Source: Gloeotrichia echinulata CP02
GTDB lineage: Bacteria; Cyanobacteriota; Cyanobacteriia; Cyanobacteriales; Nostocaceae
DNA: 64,000 nucleotides
Assembly: GCA_038087035.1 (NCBI GenBank)
Contig: CP051187.1
Coordinates: 3,043,001-3,107,000 of the forward strand
Reading direction: 5' to 3'
The notes under the pieces were generated by a model, which searched no databases, was not told the origin of the DNA, and saw nothing but the letters and a program-made list of their open reading frames with translations. Numbering within the stretch: position 1 is the first letter of the stretch; each line of letters begins with the position of its first letter. Position numbers and translations under genes: made by a program. Positions 8,314 to 16,167 of this stretch are shown in pieces.

Positions 8314-9735
8314 ATGTACGACAAAATTACCCCCCCCACAACTGGAGCAAAAATCACCTTCAAAAATAGTGAGCCAGTTGTACCGGACAATCCAATTATC
8401 CCTTTTATTCGAGGCGACGGCACAGGGATAGATATCTGGCCTGCTGCCCAAAAAGTGCTTGATGCGGCAGTAGCTAAGGCTTATAATAACCAGCGTCGAA
8501 TTAGTTGGTTCAAGGTTTATGCTGGGGATGAAGCCTGCGAATTATACGGTACATACCAGTATTTGCCCCAGGATACACTGACCGCAATTCAAGAATATGG
8601 TGTAGCGATTAAAGGCCCGTTAACCACTCCCATCGGGGGCGGGATTCGTTCTTTAAATGTGGCACTGCGGCAAATTTTTGACTTGTACACCTGCGTGCGT
8701 CCTTGCCGTTACTATGCAGGGACACCCTCACCCCACAAAAATCCCGAAAAACTCGATGTGATTGTTTATCGGGAAAATACGGAAGATATCTATTTGGGAA
8801 TTGAGTGGCGACAAGGGAGCGAAATAGGCGATCGCCTGATTAAACTCCTTAATGAAGAACTTATCCCCGCTACCCCAGAACATGGCAAAAAACAAATTCC
8901 CCTCGATGCTGGTATTGGTATCAAACCCATCAGCAAAAAGGGTTCCCAGCGCCTTGTAAGACGCGCTATTAAGCACGCCCTGTTACTCCCCAAACACAAG
9001 CAACAGGTGACTTTGGTGCATAAGGGTAATATTATGAAGTACACCGAAGGCGCTTTCCGCGATTGGGGTTATGAACTGGCGACCAGCGAATTTCGCCAGG
9101 AAACCGTCACCGAACGGGAATCTTGGATTTTGAGTAACAAGGAAAAAAACCCCAATCTCTCCCTAGAAGACAACGCCCGTCAGATTGACCCTGGGTTTGA
9201 TGGTCTAACAGAAGAGAAAAAAGCGCAAATTGTCAAGGAAGTTGAAACAGTTCTTCACGAAATTTGGGAAACCCACGGTAACGGTCAATGGAAAGATAAA
9301 ATTTTGGTCAATGACCGGATTGCTGACAGTATTTTTCAACAAATCCAAACCAGACCCGATGAATATTCGATTCTGGCGACCATGAACTTGAACGGCGATT
9401 ACTTATCTGATGCTGCTGCGGCCATTGTTGGCGGACTGGGAATGGGTCCTGGCGCGAATATTGGCGACGCCTGCGCCATCTTTGAAGCCACCCACGGTAC
9501 AGCACCCAAACACGCCGGTTTAGATCGGATTAATCCCGGTTCGGTGATTTTATCCGGTGTGATGATGTTGGAGTATCTGGGTTGGCAAGAAGCTGCAGAC
9601 TTAATTAAGAAAGGTTTAGGAGATGCGATCGCCAACGGTCAAGTCACCTACGATTTAGCACGTTTGCTAGAACCACCCGTAGAACCCCTAAAATGTTCTG
9701 AATTCGCCGAAGCGATTATTCAGCATTTTGGTTAA
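8314..9735 (+). CDS. icd: NADP-dependent isocitrate dehydrogenase
   Basis: 473 residues, the usual length for cyanobacterial Icd, which is longer than the E. coli enzyme owing to an insertion around residues 265-330. It converts isocitrate to 2-oxoglutarate, the carbon skeleton for ammonium assimilation and the signal read by NtcA and PII. Visible are the N-terminal fold IIPFIRGDGTGIDIWPAA, the substrate-binding serine loop GGGIRSLNVALRQ, the tyrosine/lysine region VTLVHKGNIMKYTEGAF, the metal-binding part LNGDYLSDAAAAIVGGLGM and the NADP loop FEATHGTAPKHAG. An AGGAG at 8299-8303 sits ~11 bp before the ATG. The plus-strand gene stands alone; its leader contains AATCCCC heptamers. I saw no clear NtcA box (GTA-N8-TAC). 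Confidence 0.97.
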   Translation: MYDKITPPTTGAKITFKNSEPVVPDNPIIPFIRGDGTGIDIWPAAQKVLDAAVAKAYNNQRRISWFKVYAGDEACELYGTYQYLPQDTLTAIQEYGVAIKGPLTTPIGGGIRSLNVALRQIFDLYTCVRPCRYYAGTPSPHKNPEKLDVIVYRENTEDIYLGIEWRQGSEIGDRLIKLLNEELIPATPEHGKKQIPLDAGIGIKPISKKGSQRLVRRAIKHALLLPKHKQQVTLVHKGNIMKYTEGAFRDWGYELATSEFRQETVTERESWILSNKEKNPNLSLEDNARQIDPGFDGLTEEKKAQIVKEVETVLHEIWETHGNGQWKDKILVNDRIADSIFQQIQTRPDEYSILATMNLNGDYLSDAAAAIVGGLGMGPGANIGDACAIFEATHGTAPKHAGLDRINPGSVILSGVMMLEYLGWQEAADLIKKGLGDAIANGQVTYDLARLLEPPVEPLKCSEFAEAIIQHFG

Positions 9736-9740
9736 TTAGG

Positions 9741-9880
9741 ACTGGGGATTGGGGATTGGGGACACTTCGGCAAGCTCAGTGCATCGCTGGGGATTGGGGA
9801 CACTTCGGCAAGCTCAGTGCATCGCTGGGGATTGGGGACACTTCGGCAAGCTCAGTGCATCGCTGGGGATTGGGGACTGA
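9741..9880. repeat. 38-bp tandem repeat: palindromic core plus GGGGATT heptamers
   Basis: Three copies (cores starting at 9763, 9801 and 9839) of a core CACTTCGGCAAGCTCAGTG continuing CATCGCT, each followed by two GGGGATT-type heptamers; the period is 38 bp. The same core occurs at 54.2-54.4 kb and once at 61.8 kb. Confidence 0.95.
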
Positions 9881-9892
9881 AGGTTAATCAAC

Positions 9893-10109
9893 AGAAGGTG
9901 AAGTTTGGAGTTCGGAAGCTGAAGTTTCGAGTTCCGAGGTTGAAGTTTCGAGTTCGGAGGTTGAAGTTTCGAGTTCCGAAGCTGAAGTTTCGAGTTCCGA
10001 GGTTGAAGTTTCGAGTTCCGAAGCCAAAACTTGAACTTCTACTCATCCCCAATCCCCAATCCCCAATCCCTAATCCCCAATCCCTAATCCCCAATCCCCA
10101 ATCCCCAAT
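9893..10109. repeat. 21-bp tandem repeats followed by AATCCCC heptamers
   Basis: About seven units of a 21-bp sequence (GAAGTTTCGAGTTCCGAGGT type, alternating variants) from 9893 to 10036, then AATCCCC and AATCCCT heptamers to 10109. The unit matches the reverse complement of the 21-bp repeats at 14431-14690 at about 16 of 20 positions. Apparent small ORFs through it are repeat translations. Confidence 0.9.
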
Positions 10110-10187
10110 TCGCTAATTTTTTGTCGCCAAAATCGAAGAAAATAAAAACTACGAACAGATTTTAATTGCTTCGGCGCCAAAACTTTT

Positions 10188-10946
10188 ATGACTATAAATC
10201 GACGCCATTTCTTGTTTTTGGTAACAGCAGGTGCAGGTACATTTGTATTAGAGGCTTGTGCTTCAACAGAAAAATATTCTAGTAGTGCTAACCAAGCTAG
10301 TCCAGGTAATACGCCAGAGAAAACCGAGGCTATCCAGCTACCACCTTTACCCTATGCTTACGAAGCGCTAGAACCACACATCGATGCTAAAACGATGCAG
10401 TTTCATCATGATAAACACCATGCAGCTTATGTAAAAAATCTAAATGCGGCGTTAGACAAGTACCCAAAACTCAAAACCAAAAGTGTTGAAGATCTGCTAG
10501 GTAAACTTAACAGAGTACCAGAAGATATCCGCCAAACAATACGCAATCATGGCGGTGGACATGTGAACCATTCGATGTTTTGGCAAATTATGAAGCCAAA
10601 CGGCGGTGGAGAACCTACAGGAGAAATTGCTACAGCAATTAATAAGACTTTTGGTAGTTTTGCAGAGTTCAAAAAACAATTTAACGCAGCTGGTGCTGCT
10701 CATTTTGGTAGTGGTTGGGTTTGGCTTGTCCGCAATCAAAAAGGCAAGTTAGAAGTAACAACTACAACTAACCAAGATAGTCCTTTAAGTGAAGAAAAAT
10801 ATCCCATTTTGGGCAATGACGTGTGGGAACACGCATATTATCTCAATTATCAAAACCGCCGACCTGATTATCTAGAAGCTTGGTGGAATGTAGTTAATTG
10901 GGACGAGATTAACAAGCGATTTGCAGCAACCAGTAAATCTGCTTAA
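10188..10946 (+). CDS. sodA: Superoxide dismutase, manganese type, with Tat/lipoprotein leader
   Basis: 252 residues. The leader carries a twin-arginine motif (NRRHFLFLV) and a lipobox-like Cys (VLEAC, about residue 24), so the enzyme is probably exported and membrane-anchored, as reported for Nostoc SodA. Metal ligands are visible: His in MQFHHDKHH, His in GGGHVNHSMFW, and Asp and His in DVWEHAYY. The NHGGGHVNHS glycines and the Gln in NQDSPL are the Mn-type signature, in contrast to the Fe-type gene at 37032 (AQVWNHTFFW, NAENPL). It dismutates superoxide in the periplasm or thylakoid lumen. The gene is preceded by ~450 bp of repeats and has no obvious partner. The region just upstream, 10110-10187, holds the promoter. 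Confidence 0.94.
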   Translation: MTINRRHFLFLVTAGAGTFVLEACASTEKYSSSANQASPGNTPEKTEAIQLPPLPYAYEALEPHIDAKTMQFHHDKHHAAYVKNLNAALDKYPKLKTKSVEDLLGKLNRVPEDIRQTIRNHGGGHVNHSMFWQIMKPNGGGEPTGEIATAINKTFGSFAEFKKQFNAAGAAHFGSGWVWLVRNQKGKLEVTTTTNQDSPLSEEKYPILGNDVWEHAYYLNYQNRRPDYLEAWWNVVNWDEINKRFAATSKSA

Positions 10947-11056
10947 GAGACTGACAACAGATTTTTGGCGTTGCTGAATGAAAATATGACAAGGCTACGC
11001 AAGAGGCGCAAAAACTAATACCAATGCAAAAAATCTTTGCAACACATCGATAATCT

Positions 11057-11084
11057 GTAGGGGCGCAAGGCCTTGCGCCCCTAC
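11057..11084. repeat. Dispersed palindrome, GTAGGGGCGCAAGG half-site
   Basis: A perfect 28-bp palindrome formed by GTAGGGGCGCAAGG and its reverse complement. It is the best copy of a family also found, with various flanks, at about 15422, 16056, 16132, 44210, 58217, 58701, 63424 and 63844. It could form a strong hairpin in RNA. Confidence 0.97.
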
Positions 11085-11221
11085 CCTATCTGTGCCATTC
11101 TTTTTTGAAATTTGCATTTCATATTTCATATTCAAAATCAGCAACGCCAAAATTTCAGTGTTTTGAAATTTATTCACGTATCTGGGAATACCAAGTCCAA
11201 CACTCTCAAGGATTTAGTAGC

Positions 11222-11389
11222 ATGGTTAGCACCCAAGTCAATATTCCCGGATATCAAGTCAGCGAGCAACTCTACAACGGTTCCAGAACCCTGGTTTATC
11301 GAGCAGTGCGAGAGATTGAAGTTAATTCAACTCCAGAACAAGGCACAGAATTTATTATTTATCTTCCCATTTGGGCTAGCAGCAACTGA
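11222..11389 (+). pseudogene. Remnant of an HstK-type Ser/Thr kinase-histidine kinase, internally deleted
   Basis: From the ATG at 11222 the peptide begins MVSTQVNIPGYQVSEQLYNG and continues SRTLVYRAVRE, which is the typical N-terminus of the large cyanobacterial Ser/Thr kinase-AAA-GAF-histidine kinase proteins (usually about 1,800 residues). It then passes at once into IEVNSTPEQGTEFIIYLPI, the last strand of an HATPase_c domain. Both ends of the ancestral gene are therefore joined in frame with almost everything between deleted. The 55-residue product has no ATP site or catalytic residues. It is followed by TAATTAC heptamers (11401-11480). The family assignment rests on recognising these two end segments. 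Confidence 0.7.
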
Positions 11390-11400
11390 AGATAACAACG

Positions 11401-11480
11401 CTAATTAGTAATTACTAATTACTAATTACTAATTACTAATTACTCATTACTAATTACTCATTACTCATTACTCATTACTT
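11401..11480. repeat. TAATTAC / TCATTAC heptamer array
   Basis: About eleven heptamers, switching from TAATTAC to TCATTAC towards the right end. It lies between the kinase remnant and the rsmG 3' end. Confidence 0.9.
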
Positions 11481-11557
11481 AAAGAACGCGAAAAATAACT
11501 TTTCCCACTGCAAATTTTACTCAGCAAGGATTGGAAAGGATTGTGCATGAATCGCCA

Positions 11558-12298
11558 TCACAGTGGCTTTTGAGTCGGTACACCAACAGCACGGGGAAAA
11601 TTAGCTGGTGTATTGGCTATTTTACGCACATACAAACAATGGCGAATACTATCACTGAGCGGTGTAGTAAATTGTTCAATCAATTCAATCACACCACCCA
11701 ACTGAGGAACAGCATTTTCCAAAGCCGTGGTTTCTTCATCTGTCCAATTACCACGGTAAATTACTGCTAAACCACCCTTTTTGAGTAAAGGTAGCGCATA
11801 TTCTGCACAGACTGAAGCTGTCCCGACAGCTCGAATTAACGCCATATCATAATTTTGTCGGTGCTGGCGTTCCTGACCGATTTCTTCAGATCTACCAATC
11901 AAAGTTTTTGCATTAGTAAGAGCTAATGTAGTCAATATTTTGTCAATAAAATTAACTTTTTTTCGCGTGGAATCCAGCAAAGTAATTGTGCAATTAGGTA
12001 AAGTAATTGCTATCGGTACACCAGGAAAACCTGCACCCGTACCAATATCAATTACAGATCCACCTGCTTCGAGAACCGGGATAAATTGCATTTTTGGCGC
12101 AATTCCCCGCAAAGAATCCCACAGATGTTTTTCCCAAAACTCTTGAGGTTCGGTAATGCGAGTTAAATTTAATTGACTGTTCCCTGCTAAAATTAATTCA
12201 TATAACTGCTGGAATTGTAACTGTTGTTGGTGAGTTGGTTGCCAATTGAGAGTTTGCTCCCAGATTTCTGCCATTTTAGGCAATTTGTCATTGGTCAT
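11558..12298 (-). CDS. rsmG: 16S rRNA (guanine-527-N7)-methyltransferase RsmG (GidB)
   Basis: 246 residues. It uses S-adenosylmethionine to methylate G527 of 16S rRNA. Family signatures are NSQLNLTRIT near the N-terminus, the EKHLWDSL segment, the glycine-rich SAM loop VIDIGTGAGFPGVPIA, the acidic end of strand 2 (LLDSTRKKVNFI) and IRAVG. The first ATG (12298, MTNDKLPKMAEIW) lies in ATGACAAA-type repeat sequence; ATG 12274 (MAEIWEQ) is an alternative. I keep 12298 because Nostoc homologues appear to have a similar short MTN.LP extension. The gene lies just downstream of the ABC ATPase gene on the same strand, with ~40 bp of heptamers between them, so the two may be co-transcribed. Confidence 0.95.
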   Translation of the reverse strand: MTNDKLPKMAEIWEQTLNWQPTHQQQLQFQQLYELILAGNSQLNLTRITEPQEFWEKHLWDSLRGIAPKMQFIPVLEAGGSVIDIGTGAGFPGVPIAITLPNCTITLLDSTRKKVNFIDKILTTLALTNAKTLIGRSEEIGQERQHRQNYDMALIRAVGTASVCAEYALPLLKKGGLAVIYRGNWTDEETTALENAVPQLGGVIELIEQFTTPLSDSIRHCLYVRKIANTPANFPRAVGVPTQKPL

Positions 12299-12345
12299 TT
12301 GTCATTTGTTATTTGTCATTTGTCATTGGTCATTTGTTATTTGTC
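12277..12345. repeat. ATTTGTC / ATTGGTC heptamers between rsmG and the ABC ATPase gene
   Basis: About nine heptamers fill the whole gap. On the minus strand they provide the last codons and TAA stop of the ABC ATPase (V-D-K-stop) and the upstream ATG of rsmG. Confidence 0.9.
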
Positions 12346-13020
12346 AACGGCTAACGGTTCAGGTTCTTTAACTTTTGCTCTTAGGGTTGCGGGGTCAACG
12401 GCTTTTAGTTCGCCGTGGTTGAGTGTCCAGCAACGGTCTGCGATCGCCAATAAATCGCCTGCATCGTGTGTTACTATCAATAACGTCCAATCTTGTTTCA
12501 GTTTCGCTAACAAATTTACCAACTGTCGCCGCATCGACCAATCTAAGCCGGCGGTAGGTTCATCCAATAAGAGTAAATTGGGTTGGCGAATTAATTGTAC
12601 AGCTAAAGCTAAACGCCTTTGCTGACCACCACTCAGCGCGTGGGGAGATGCGGAGAGTGATAAATGCTCTAACCCAACTTCACTCAATGCAAGTTTTACT
12701 CGCTCTGACCCTAACTCAGGATGCCCTAAACGCAATTCCTCTAAAATTGTACCACCGCAAAAGTGGCGCTCTGGAAACTGAAACACTAACCCAGCCAGTT
12801 GTTGTAGTTGTTCGGCGATCAGTTCTTGTTCGCGCCAGAAGACTGCGCCAGATGTAGGTTCGGCTAGTCCAGACAAAATTTCTAGTAAGGTACTTTTACC
12901 AGAACCACTAGGACCAATAATTAGCCCTAGCTGTTGGGGTGCTAATTCTAGGTTAGTTGATTTCAGAATCGCTGTGGGGCAAGCTGTCGGATGATAAATT
13001 AAATTTCTGAGATAGAGCAT
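12337..13020 (-). CDS. ABC transporter ATP-binding protein, ECF/CbiO-like
   Basis: 227 residues, a single nucleotide-binding domain: Walker A GPSGSGKST, Q-loop VFQFPERHFCGGTI, signature LSGGQQRRLALAVQL, Walker B LLLLDEPTAGLD and H-loop VTHD. The FPE(R/H)HFCGGT Q-loop is typical of energy-coupling-factor and cobalt/nickel (CbiO/EcfA) ATPases, which drive vitamin or metal uptake. No T-component or S-component gene is next to it, so the substrate is unknown. The final residues LAVDK and the stop codon come from the start of a heptamer repeat, so the C-terminus may have been altered by repeat invasion. The start ATG at 13020 gives MLYLRNLIYHP. Confidence 0.88.
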   Translation of the reverse strand: MLYLRNLIYHPTACPTAILKSTNLELAPQQLGLIIGPSGSGKSTLLEILSGLAEPTSGAVFWREQELIAEQLQQLAGLVFQFPERHFCGGTILEELRLGHPELGSERVKLALSEVGLEHLSLSASPHALSGGQQRRLALAVQLIRQPNLLLLDEPTAGLDWSMRRQLVNLLAKLKQDWTLLIVTHDAGDLLAIADRCWTLNHGELKAVDPATLRAKVKEPEPLAVDK

Positions 13021-13443
13021 TTGTTAAGATGACCAAAAGTTGGCGAATAACTAATTAACTACGATTAATTACACCGAGAGAAACTGGAAAATTTCCGAAA
13101 CATTCATAGCGCATAACCTGCGTTAAAACCTTAATCTAACAGCCAAAATCATTCTCTGTTGTTAGAAGTTATAAGTGTCTCTTGGCGAGGAACTTGACCC
13201 TGACGACAAAAACCAACCCACCCTGGGAGAACAGACTGGGCTTATAGCGATGTGATTCCATTGTGGCAGATTTCCCCCTGAAGAATGGCTACAACAGTAT
13301 GGGAACCTGGGAAAATTACCGTAGTCAACCTGTTTAGAAAATTTTGGCTTAAACAGACACAAGTTAAGGTTAACCATTTTTTCTGCATTTTATTTTAAGT
13401 AACACAAATCACAATTTCAACCGCAATTATTCTGAGGGTTACA
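13021..13443. other. Divergent intergenic region
   Basis: This 420-bp region lies between the leftward ABC ATPase gene and the rightward TPR gene and must hold both promoters. No recognisable operator, RNA or repeat stands out. A GAGGGTTACA just before the ATG at 13444 is the likely ribosome-binding area for the TPR gene. Confidence 0.4.
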
Positions 13444-14379
13444 ATGGGTAAACGGTTTTCTGCTCCTCAAGCAATTGTGTTGGCTAGACTCACTAGCCTC
13501 CTTCAGGGGACTTTTGTAGCGGCGATCGCACTGAATCTGTGGATGAATCCCTCCTTTGCTGGCGATCCCTTTCGTACTAGCGAACCGCGCAAAATTGGCG
13601 ACCAAACAGAAGCAGCTTTTAAAGCCATTTTCCAACAAGGGAACTATCCAGCAGCAGAGAAGTACCTAAAACAAGCACTATCCCGTGAACCAAATGAACC
13701 CCTAGCCTATGCCATGAGAGCATCATTGGCATACGGTAATAAGGATATGGCTACATTAGACAGCTACAGCAAAAAAACTTTAGAAACCGGACAAAAATTA
13801 ATTGCTACCGACCCTTTACGCGGGAATTTATATACTGCTGTCGGTAATTTTTTAGAAGGAGCCGTAGTTATTACCCGTGAGGGTGCAAACGGCGCAGCAA
13901 CCGCCTTAAGTCGCCTACGACAGGTCTATGAGTATTTAGACAAAGCAGAAGCGATTTCTCCCAACGATCCAGAACTGAATTTAATCAAGGGTTATATGGA
14001 TTTGTTGCTAGCGGTGAATTTACCTTTTGCGAACCCAAATCAGGCTATTCAAAGGTTAGAACAAAATGCTGGACCTCAGTATTTAGTGGATCGTGGTATT
14101 GCTCTTGCCTATCGCGATTTAAAATCATACTCTCAAGCCCTAGAATATGCCAACCGCGCTCTCAAAACTACATCCGATAACCCAGAATTGTATTATCTCA
14201 AAGCCCAAATCCTGCATGAGCAAGGGAAAAAAGAAAACAGCCAGCCACTGATTCGAGATGCGATCGCTAATTTTGACACAGCTTTAAGCAAAAAATCCCA
14301 ACTACAGCCTAATTTAGTCACACAAATTCAGTCAGAACGCGATAACGCTGCTAACCGTCTGAAGAATCTCGGTGGTTGA
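13444..14379 (+). CDS. TPR-repeat protein with N-terminal signal/anchor (Sll0314/Alr1548-like)
   Basis: 311 residues. A hydrophobic N-terminal segment (about residues 18-36) ends in PSFAGDP, consistent with a signal peptide. The rest is helical with TPR units: FKAIFQQGNYPAAEKYLKQAL (with A-x-x-x-L-x-x-A pattern), YLDKAEAISPNDPELNLIKG, and YSQALEYANRALKTTSDNPELYYLKA. TPRs mediate protein-protein contacts; no enzymatic motif is present. The overall arrangement resembles a cyanobacteria-specific TPR family I recall as Sll0314/Alr1548. It is probably periplasmic or lumenal. Its stop codon runs directly into GGGGATT heptamers and the 21-bp repeats, which leave an open frame (SEPQTP repeats) that should not be added to the protein. 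Confidence 0.82.
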   Translation: MGKRFSAPQAIVLARLTSLLQGTFVAAIALNLWMNPSFAGDPFRTSEPRKIGDQTEAAFKAIFQQGNYPAAEKYLKQALSREPNEPLAYAMRASLAYGNKDMATLDSYSKKTLETGQKLIATDPLRGNLYTAVGNFLEGAVVITREGANGAATALSRLRQVYEYLDKAEAISPNDPELNLIKGYMDLLLAVNLPFANPNQAIQRLEQNAGPQYLVDRGIALAYRDLKSYSQALEYANRALKTTSDNPELYYLKAQILHEQGKKENSQPLIRDAIANFDTALSKKSQLQPNLVTQIQSERDNAANRLKNLGG

Positions 14380-14430
14380 TTAGGGAATGGGGATTGGGGA
14401 TTGGGGATTCGGGGGGATGGGGAGAAGTTT

Positions 14431-14690
14431 CAGCCTCAGAACCTCAAACTCCAAGCTCAGAACCTCAAACTCCAAGCTCAGAACCTCAAACTCCGACCTC
14501 AGAACCTCAAACTCCGACCTCAGAACCTCAAACTCCAAGCTCAGAACCTCAAACTCCGACCTCAGAACCTCAAACTCCAAGCTCAGAACCTCAAACTCCG
14601 ACCTCAGAACCTCAAACTCCGACCTCAGAACCTCAAACTCCGACCTCAGAACCTCAAACTCCGACCTCAGAACCTCAAACTTCAGCCTCC
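14431..14690. repeat. 21-bp tandem repeat array (CTCAGAACCTCAAACTCC type)
   Basis: About twelve contiguous 21-bp units with two alternating endings (AAG or GAC). Because 21 bp is 7 codons, frames on both strands stay open (SEPQTPS on plus, LRSEFEV on minus), producing false ORFs of ~110-138 codons. Confidence 0.95.
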
Positions 14691-14800
14691 CAATCCCCAA
14701 TCCCCGGTCACTGAGCGGAGCCGTTCGCGTAGCGTCTCGCAGAGAAGTGCAATCCCTGGTAACAGAGCGGAGCCGAAGTGCAATCCCCAACCCCCAATAT
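14691..14800. repeat. AATCCCC heptamers with GAGCGGAGCCGTTCGCGTAG elements
   Basis: Two copies of the dispersed element containing GAGCGGAGCC and GAAGTGCAATCCCC, the first full and the second shortened (lacking the GTTCGCGTAGCG part). The same element is tandemly repeated at 36527-36866. Confidence 0.9.
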
Positions 14801-14846
14801 TGATATGCTGGTGTTGAGAGGAAAATAATTGAGATATTAAACGCAA

Positions 14847-15299
14847 ATGCAAATCGAGTTTCGTGAAGTTAATCCTTTTGATGTCTGGATTTGGTTAAAG
14901 TTCAGCACCATTCCCTCTGCGCGGGAAAAACAGTATATAGAAGAGGTTTTTAATTCCTGGTTTTATTTAGGCAAATTAGGTGCATTTAATGCCGAAAATC
15001 TTCAGGTACAGGACACAGGTCTGGAAATCAGCCATATGAATTATGACCAACAAGGGTATGATAAAAGCTTGCTGGCTTTAATGCACAATATGGGTGAATT
15101 TGAATATGAGGGTGAATGGGGACGTTGCTGGTTTGACTTAGGAACCAGTGATGCGATTTCCCTGGATATTTTAATTAACGCTCTCACCCAGCTAAGTGAA
15201 GAATATGTCACAATTGAAGAATTGTACATTGGCGGCGAAAATGCAGATTGGCCAGTCGAGGATAGCGAGAGTCGTTCCTACTCAATTTATGACAATTAG
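14847..15299 (+). CDS. DUF3531 family protein
   Basis: 150 residues, soluble and acidic. The N-terminus MQIEFREVNPFDVWIWLKF followed by REKQYIEEVFNSWFYLGKLG matches my recollection of the DUF3531 family, which is conserved in cyanobacteria and chloroplasts and has no assigned biochemical role. There are no membrane segments and no catalytic motif that I can identify. Conservation between cyanobacteria and plastids suggests a role linked to photosynthesis or plastid-type physiology, but that is inference. The gene stands alone between the 14.4-14.8 kb repeats and a nested MITE. Confidence 0.78.
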   Translation: MQIEFREVNPFDVWIWLKFSTIPSAREKQYIEEVFNSWFYLGKLGAFNAENLQVQDTGLEISHMNYDQQGYDKSLLALMHNMGEFEYEGEWGRCWFDLGTSDAISLDILINALTQLSEEYVTIEELYIGGENADWPVEDSESRSYSIYDN

Positions 15300-15345
15300 G
15301 GAGTACCAAAAAATAAATTACCCAATAATATTTGATTTGATCTCC

Positions 15346-15536
15346 TAGGGTGCGTCAGTCCTAGATATTCAAACTGCAGCAGTTATACAGCAATTTTCAT
15401 TTCTTTGAACCACAGATCCTTGTAGGGGCGCAAGGCCTTGCGCCACAAAAGCGTGGTCTATTTACCTGAAAATCATTGTAATATCTGTACCTCATTTACC
15501 TGCAATCTGCTATATATTATTTTCTGACGCACCCTA
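15346..15536. mobile_element. MITE-like element with 13-bp terminal inverted repeats TAGGGTGCGTCAG
   Basis: TAGGGTGCGTCAG (15346-15358) and CTGACGCACCCTA (15524-15536) are perfect inverted copies 191 bp apart. The element contains a second, complete 95-bp element (15386-15480), so one appears to have inserted into the other. It has no coding capacity. A shorter relative with the same termini is at 18531-18594, and a single end is at 29841-29858. Confidence 0.75.
15386..15480. mobile_element. 95-bp MITE-like element, TACAGCAATTTTCA ends, inner palindrome
   Basis: The ends TACAGCAATTTTCA and TGAAAATCATTGTA are imperfect inverted repeats. In the middle is the GTAGGGGCGCAAGG palindrome. A second copy of exactly 95 bp lies in reverse orientation at 63810-63904, and a partial copy starts at 16027. 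Confidence 0.8.
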
Positions 15537-15592
15537 CAGATTGGGTATTTTTTAAACTGGAAGTCCCTGAGACAATTAATTAAGTTACCACA

Positions 15593-16024
15593 ATGAACAA
15601 ACCAGGCGAAATTCGGGTAATAGTTTTGGCGCTAATTCGAGATGGCGATCGCATATTTGTATCCGAAGGAATCGACCCCCTCAAGCAAGATACATTTTAT
15701 CGGGCTTTGGGTGGTGGTGTGGAATTTGGCGAAACAAGCCGCGTAGCTTTAGAGAGGGAATTTCAAGAAGAAATTCAGGCAGAATTAACCAATATTCGCT
15801 ATTTGGGATGTATAGAAAACCTGTTTATATTCAACGGTAAACAGGGACATGAAATCATTCAACTTTACCAATGTGATTTTGCAGATCCCAAATTTTATCA
15901 AATTGAAAGCTTAACTTTTTCTGAGTCAGAAAGTCGTAAACATCTGGCACTTTGGATAGATATAGCCCGCTTCAAATCTGGAGAATTACGCTTAGTACCA
16001 GATGTATTTTTCGATTATTTGTGA
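15593..16024 (+). CDS. Nudix hydrolase
   Basis: 143 residues. The Nudix box is complete: GGGVEFGETSRVALEREFQE continuing with EIQ (Gx5Ex7REUxEExGU, the final Gly replaced by Gln). The REFQEE acidic residues coordinate the catalytic metal. Nudix enzymes hydrolyse nucleoside diphosphate derivatives such as oxidised nucleotides, ADP-ribose or NADH. The exact substrate cannot be told from sequence. The protein is cytoplasmic, with no extra domains. The start ATG at 15593 follows GTTACCACA with no strong ribosome-binding site. Its stop lies 3 bp before a truncated MITE, so its 3' UTR is repeat sequence. The gene is monocistronic. Confidence 0.92.
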   Translation: MNKPGEIRVIVLALIRDGDRIFVSEGIDPLKQDTFYRALGGGVEFGETSRVALEREFQEEIQAELTNIRYLGCIENLFIFNGKQGHEIIQLYQCDFADPKFYQIESLTFSESESRKHLALWIDIARFKSGELRLVPDVFFDYL

Positions 16025-16026
16025 AT

Positions 16027-16167
16027 TACAGCAATTTTCATGCAATAACCACAGGGTAGGGGCGCAAGGCCTTGCGCCCTGGAAGATCATCGAACGACGC
16101 CAAAAACCCTAATTTTCCCCTACCGTATGGCGTAGGGGCGCAAGGCCTTGCGCCCTGGAAGATCATT
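16027..16167. repeat. Truncated 95-bp MITE plus duplicated GGGGCGCAAGG palindrome block
   Basis: TACAGCAATTTTCA at 16027 begins a MITE copy that runs into a block with the palindrome followed by TGGAAGATCATCG. The palindrome with TGGAAGATCAT recurs at 16132-16165. The first block (16056-16120) closely matches 44210-44277, defining a separate ~68-bp repeat. The right end overlaps the stop codon of the gene on the minus strand. Confidence 0.8.

Noticed and set aside
8076..8369. Plus-strand ORF of 97 codons overlapping the icd start
   Set aside because: It translates the tnpB-relic end and AATCCCC heptamers (NSQFPIPNPQSPIPN) and overlaps icd.
9817..10116. ORFs on both strands with KFRVPKLKFRV-type repeats
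   Set aside because: Repeat translation in a non-coding array between icd and sodA.
14376..14817. ORFs rich in SEPQTPS or LRSEFEV, and a possible C-terminal extension of the TPR protein
   Set aside because: Translation of 21-bp tandem repeats; both strands are open for the same reason and the TPR gene has its own stop at 14377-14379.
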